Shown here: positions 21,843-24,235 of the stretch, piece after piece | Layout of the letters: each line of letters opens with the position of its first letter | Numbering within the stretch: the first letter of the stretch is position 1 | Source: Anaerolineae bacterium | GTDB lineage: Bacteria; Chloroflexota; Anaerolineae; JAAYZQ01 | Direction of reading: 5' to 3' | Assembly (NCBI GenBank): GCA_016929795.1 | Contig: JAFGIA010000023.1 | Location: 1-24,235 of the forward strand | DNA length: 24,235 nt | Notes under the pieces: model-generated | The model's database searches: none | The model's input: the letters and a program-made list of their open reading frames with translations, nothing else | What the model was told of the DNA's origin: nothing | Program-made: the position numbers and the translations under genes

Positions 21843-22976
21843 GTGTCCCTTCGTCGTCTGCTGGCCATCGTGCGCAAGGAAGTACTGCACATCGTGCGTG
21901 ATGCGCGCAACCTCTTTTTGGTGACCATCTCGCCCGCCTTTTTACTGCTCCTCCTCTCTTATGTTTTCACCTTTGAGGTGTCACAGGTCAAGATCGCCGC
22001 CTATGACCTCGATCGCAGCGCTGCGTCTCGCCACTATCTTGCCAGCCTTGGCGCCAGCGAGGAAGTGCAGATCGTCGCGCAGGTCCAGGATTATGACCAG
22101 ATCGACCCACTCCTGGTCACCGGCCAGATAGACGCAGGACTCGTGATCCCGCCCCACTTTGCCGATACCATACACGGCGGCAAGCCGGCACACGTGCAGG
22201 CCATCGTCGATGGCGGCGATCCATTCGCTGCCTCCCAGGCCATCACCTCCCTCTCGGCACGGTCAGCCGTCTTTGTCGCAGGCAGCAGCTCCCAGCTTCC
22301 CCCGGGCAGGGGCGACACAGCCGGCAGTGGCACAGCGATCAACGTCCTCAGCCAGGCCTGGTACAACGCCGGCCTCGAGTCACTGCCCAGCATGGTGCCT
22401 GCGCTCCTTGGCGTCGTGCTCGTCATGCCCACCATGGCTTTTGCACTGGCCCTGAGCCGCGAAAAAGAGACCGGCACACTGGAAGGACTGGTCGCCACCC
22501 CTGTCTTGGGGAGTGAGTACCTGCTGGGCAAATTGATCGCCTACCTCGGCACCGGCCTCATCAGCAGCCTGATCGCGCTCCTCGTCGCGCTCCTCTGGTT
22601 CAGGGTGCCCTTCCGGGGCAGCATCGGCGTCTACCTGTTGCTCGTCGCCGATTTCTTGCTCGCCTGCATGGGCGCCACCGTCTTGATTAACAACTTTGTC
22701 AGGAGCCAGCAGTCGGCCATGTTCATCGTCCTCGTGATCTTTATCGTGCCCACCTTTTTTCTCGCCGGCCTCATCAATCCGGTGAGCACCAGCTCCCTGG
22801 TGCCCATGCTCACCTCCTACGTGCTGCCCAGCACCCATTTTGTCGAGATCAGCCGCGTCGTCTTTCTAAAGGGCCTGGGCCTCTCCTATCTGGCGCGCCC
22901 GGCTCTGATCCTCTTTGGTATGGGCAGCATCGCCCTCGTCGCCGGCCTCCTGGCCTTTCGCAAAAAAGTGGTCTGA
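21843..22976 (+). CDS. ABC-2 type transporter permease 1
   Basis: A 377-residue inner-membrane permease of the ABC-2 export family (YhhJ/YbhR-like). One span near residues 23-43 is followed by an extracytoplasmic domain of about 135 residues, then five spans (about 183-204, 230-252, 260-282, 291-310 and 352-372). The family motif REKETGTLEGLVATP is at 206-220, on the cytoplasmic side, where the ATPase docks. The start is GTG at 21843, with GAGGAAAG upstream. The next gene is a second permease in the same direction, so they probably form a heterodimer. The ATPase subunit is not in the window; the gene upstream is a glycosidase. Substrate unknown; drugs, lipids or glycan-linked molecules are usual for the family. 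Confidence 0.88.
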   Translation: MSLRRLLAIVRKEVLHIVRDARNLFLVTISPAFLLLLLSYVFTFEVSQVKIAAYDLDRSAASRHYLASLGASEEVQIVAQVQDYDQIDPLLVTGQIDAGLVIPPHFADTIHGGKPAHVQAIVDGGDPFAASQAITSLSARSAVFVAGSSSQLPPGRGDTAGSGTAINVLSQAWYNAGLESLPSMVPALLGVVLVMPTMAFALALSREKETGTLEGLVATPVLGSEYLLGKLIAYLGTGLISSLIALLVALLWFRVPFRGSIGVYLLLVADFLLACMGATVLINNFVRSQQSAMFIVLVIFIVPTFFLAGLINPVSTSSLVPMLTSYVLPSTHFVEISRVVFLKGLGLSYLARPALILFGMGSIALVAGLLAFRKKVV

Positions 22977-23012
22977 CCCTTCCCGAGGAGGGAACTCGAG
23001 GTTGCCGGGCCT

Positions 23013-24140
23013 ATGCTGCTTCGGATTCGAAACGTCATCCAAAAAGAGTTGATCCAATTCTGGCGCGATCGCTTGCTCGCCGCCTTTGTGCTTCTGGCGC
23101 CAGCGCTCCAGCTCGTGCTGATGGCCCAGGCCATTGAGAGCGGCATCAACGAACAGCCCGTCGTGATTCTGGACCAGGATCGCACCCCCCTCAGCCGCCA
23201 GTTGATCGTCGATCTCGACAACAGCGAAGCGCTGCGCGTCCGCTACTACGTAGACTCGGACGAGGCTGTACGCCATCTTCTCGACGCAGGTTCAGTGCGC
23301 CTGGCCGTCATCATCCCCGCTGGCTTTGCGCGCGGCGTCAGCCGCCTGGCCATGCCCTCGAGCCCGGGCGCTACCGTTCAGATCATAACCGATGCCACCA
23401 ACACCGTCGCCGCGTCGATTGCCATCGGCGGCACAAGCACCGTACTCACCAAATTTTCTTCGACGGTTGCCGCCGGCCATGGCCTCGTCGTGCCCGAGTT
23501 GATCGACTTTCGTACCAACGTCCGCTTCAACCCCTCCCTCAACTTTCGCAACTACTCGGTGCCTGCCCAGGTGGGCTTTATCACCTACCAGATCGCCCTC
23601 GCTGTCGCCGCGCTTGGCCTCGCGCGCGAGCGCGAGCTCGGCACCCTCGAACAGCTCATGGTCACCCCTCTCCGCCGGCTCGAGCTGACCGTGGGCAAAG
23701 GACTGCCGGCTGTCGCCATCGGCAGCCTCAACTTTGTGCTCATGTGGCTCATTGCCCGGCTGGTGTTCAATGTCCCCATGGCCGGCTCCCTCCTCCTCCT
23801 CCTCACCCTCACCCTTCTCTTTCTCACCGCCGTCGTGGGTTGGGGCGTCGTCCTTTCGGCCCTGTCGCGCACCCAGCAGCAGGCAATCCTCTTTGTGTTC
23901 ATCCAGGCCATGGTCGAGATCACCTTCTCCGGCTTTATGGTCCCACTCGCCAACATGCCCCCCTTCCTCCGCTTCGCGGCTCGTTTTTTCCCACTCCAGC
24001 ACTACCTGGTCATCGTGCGCGGCATCACCCTCAAGGGAGCCAGCCTCCCTGAGCTCTGGCCCAATGCCCTGGCCCTGGCCCTTCTCGCCCTCGTCACCTG
24101 GGCCGCCGCGTTCTGGCGTGCCGCCCGTCGCATCGAGTAA
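23013..24140 (+). CDS. ABC-2 type transporter permease 2
   Basis: A 375-residue paralogue of permease 1 with the same plan: one span near 20-40, an extracytoplasmic domain of about 140 residues, then spans in the C-terminal half, and the motif RERELGTLEQLMVTP at 205-219. It keeps a short basic tail. The start is ATG at 23013. GAGG about 11 bases upstream is a weak ribosome site, while a stronger GAGGAGG lies 21 bases away, so initiation may depend on coupling with permease 1, 36 bases upstream. No ATPase follows; the next sequence is the palindromic repeat at the window end. Confidence 0.88.
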   Translation: MLLRIRNVIQKELIQFWRDRLLAAFVLLAPALQLVLMAQAIESGINEQPVVILDQDRTPLSRQLIVDLDNSEALRVRYYVDSDEAVRHLLDAGSVRLAVIIPAGFARGVSRLAMPSSPGATVQIITDATNTVAASIAIGGTSTVLTKFSSTVAAGHGLVVPELIDFRTNVRFNPSLNFRNYSVPAQVGFITYQIALAVAALGLARERELGTLEQLMVTPLRRLELTVGKGLPAVAIGSLNFVLMWLIARLVFNVPMAGSLLLLLTLTLLFLTAVVGWGVVLSALSRTQQQAILFVFIQAMVEITFSGFMVPLANMPPFLRFAARFFPLQHYLVIVRGITLKGASLPELWPNALALALLALVTWAAAFWRAARRIE

Positions 24141-24148
24141 TTGTTGCA

Positions 24149-24235
24149 TAACCGTTCAGGTGGGCTTATGATTGGACACGGATTGCACGGATTTACACGG
24201 ATTCACGGTGATGAGGCCGGCTGGCATTCCGCCTC
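24149..24235. repeat. palindromic intergenic repeat element, right copy (cut by window end)
   Basis: The reverse complement of bases 62-148 with 4 mismatches in 87. It contains ACCGTTCAGGTGGGC, the ATTGGACACGGATT arm and the central GGCTGGCATTCCGCCTC. The window stops inside the centre, so the second arm is not seen. It lies 8 bases after the stop codon of permease 2. Confidence 0.85.

Overview
The window is about 24 kb of GC-rich bacterial chromosome. It is dense with genes and holds no rRNA, tRNA, CRISPR array, phage gene or transposase that I can see. The gene content suggests a member of the Chloroflexota, most likely the Anaerolineae/Caldilineae side. The clues are AP-superfamily phosphohydrolases (COG3379 type) mixed with sulfate-activation genes, a RodZ-like protein with Pro/Thr-rich linkers, an RlmI methyltransferase, a GH57 enzyme, stand-alone receivers, and intergenic hairpins built from short repeated words. 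This assignment is inference from family knowledge, not a database match.

Layout. (1) 202-4887, minus strand: an operon-like run of sat (ATP sulfurylase), an AP-superfamily phosphodiesterase, cysC (APS kinase) and a second AP-superfamily phosphodiesterase. It is driven from 4961-4989, and a terminator-like hairpin sits in the leader. (2) 5173-8776, plus strand: an unrecognised nucleotidyltransferase-like protein with a leaderless start, then two stand-alone receivers and a GAF-PAS histidine kinase joined by overlapping ends. (3) 8830-12459: one 1209-residue protein made of serine hydroxymethyltransferase, a degenerate GcvT-like repeat and a full GcvT, on its own promoter. (4) 12559-14437: a RodZ-like membrane protein with a predicted leaderless GTG start, then a class I glutamine amidotransferase-like hydrolase. 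(5) 14432-17146: a divergent unit. A tandem HAD-HAD protein and an all-helical unknown run left, a V4R-domain protein runs right, and the two promoters overlap back to back. (6) 17231-18996: rlmI on the minus strand and a third lone receiver on the plus strand, with a strong promoter-like sequence aimed antisense into the receiver. (7) 19055-24140, plus strand: rpsT with a TTG start and a terminator, a GH57 glycosidase, and two ABC-2 permeases without an ATPase in view.

Both ends of the window carry copies of one palindromic element in opposite orientation (83 of 87 bases identical between 62-148 and the reverse complement of 24149-24235). Promoters are unusually easy to read here. Most are near-consensus sigma70 sites with a 17-base spacer and a TAGAAT, TATAAT or TATATT -10, and two put the predicted transcription start on the start codon.

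The strongest candidates for something new are the SHMT/GcvT-like/GcvT fusion, the sat/phosphodiesterase/cysC/phosphodiesterase cluster with its leader hairpin, the back-to-back promoter of the V4R/HAD unit, and the antisense promoter opposite the lone receiver.
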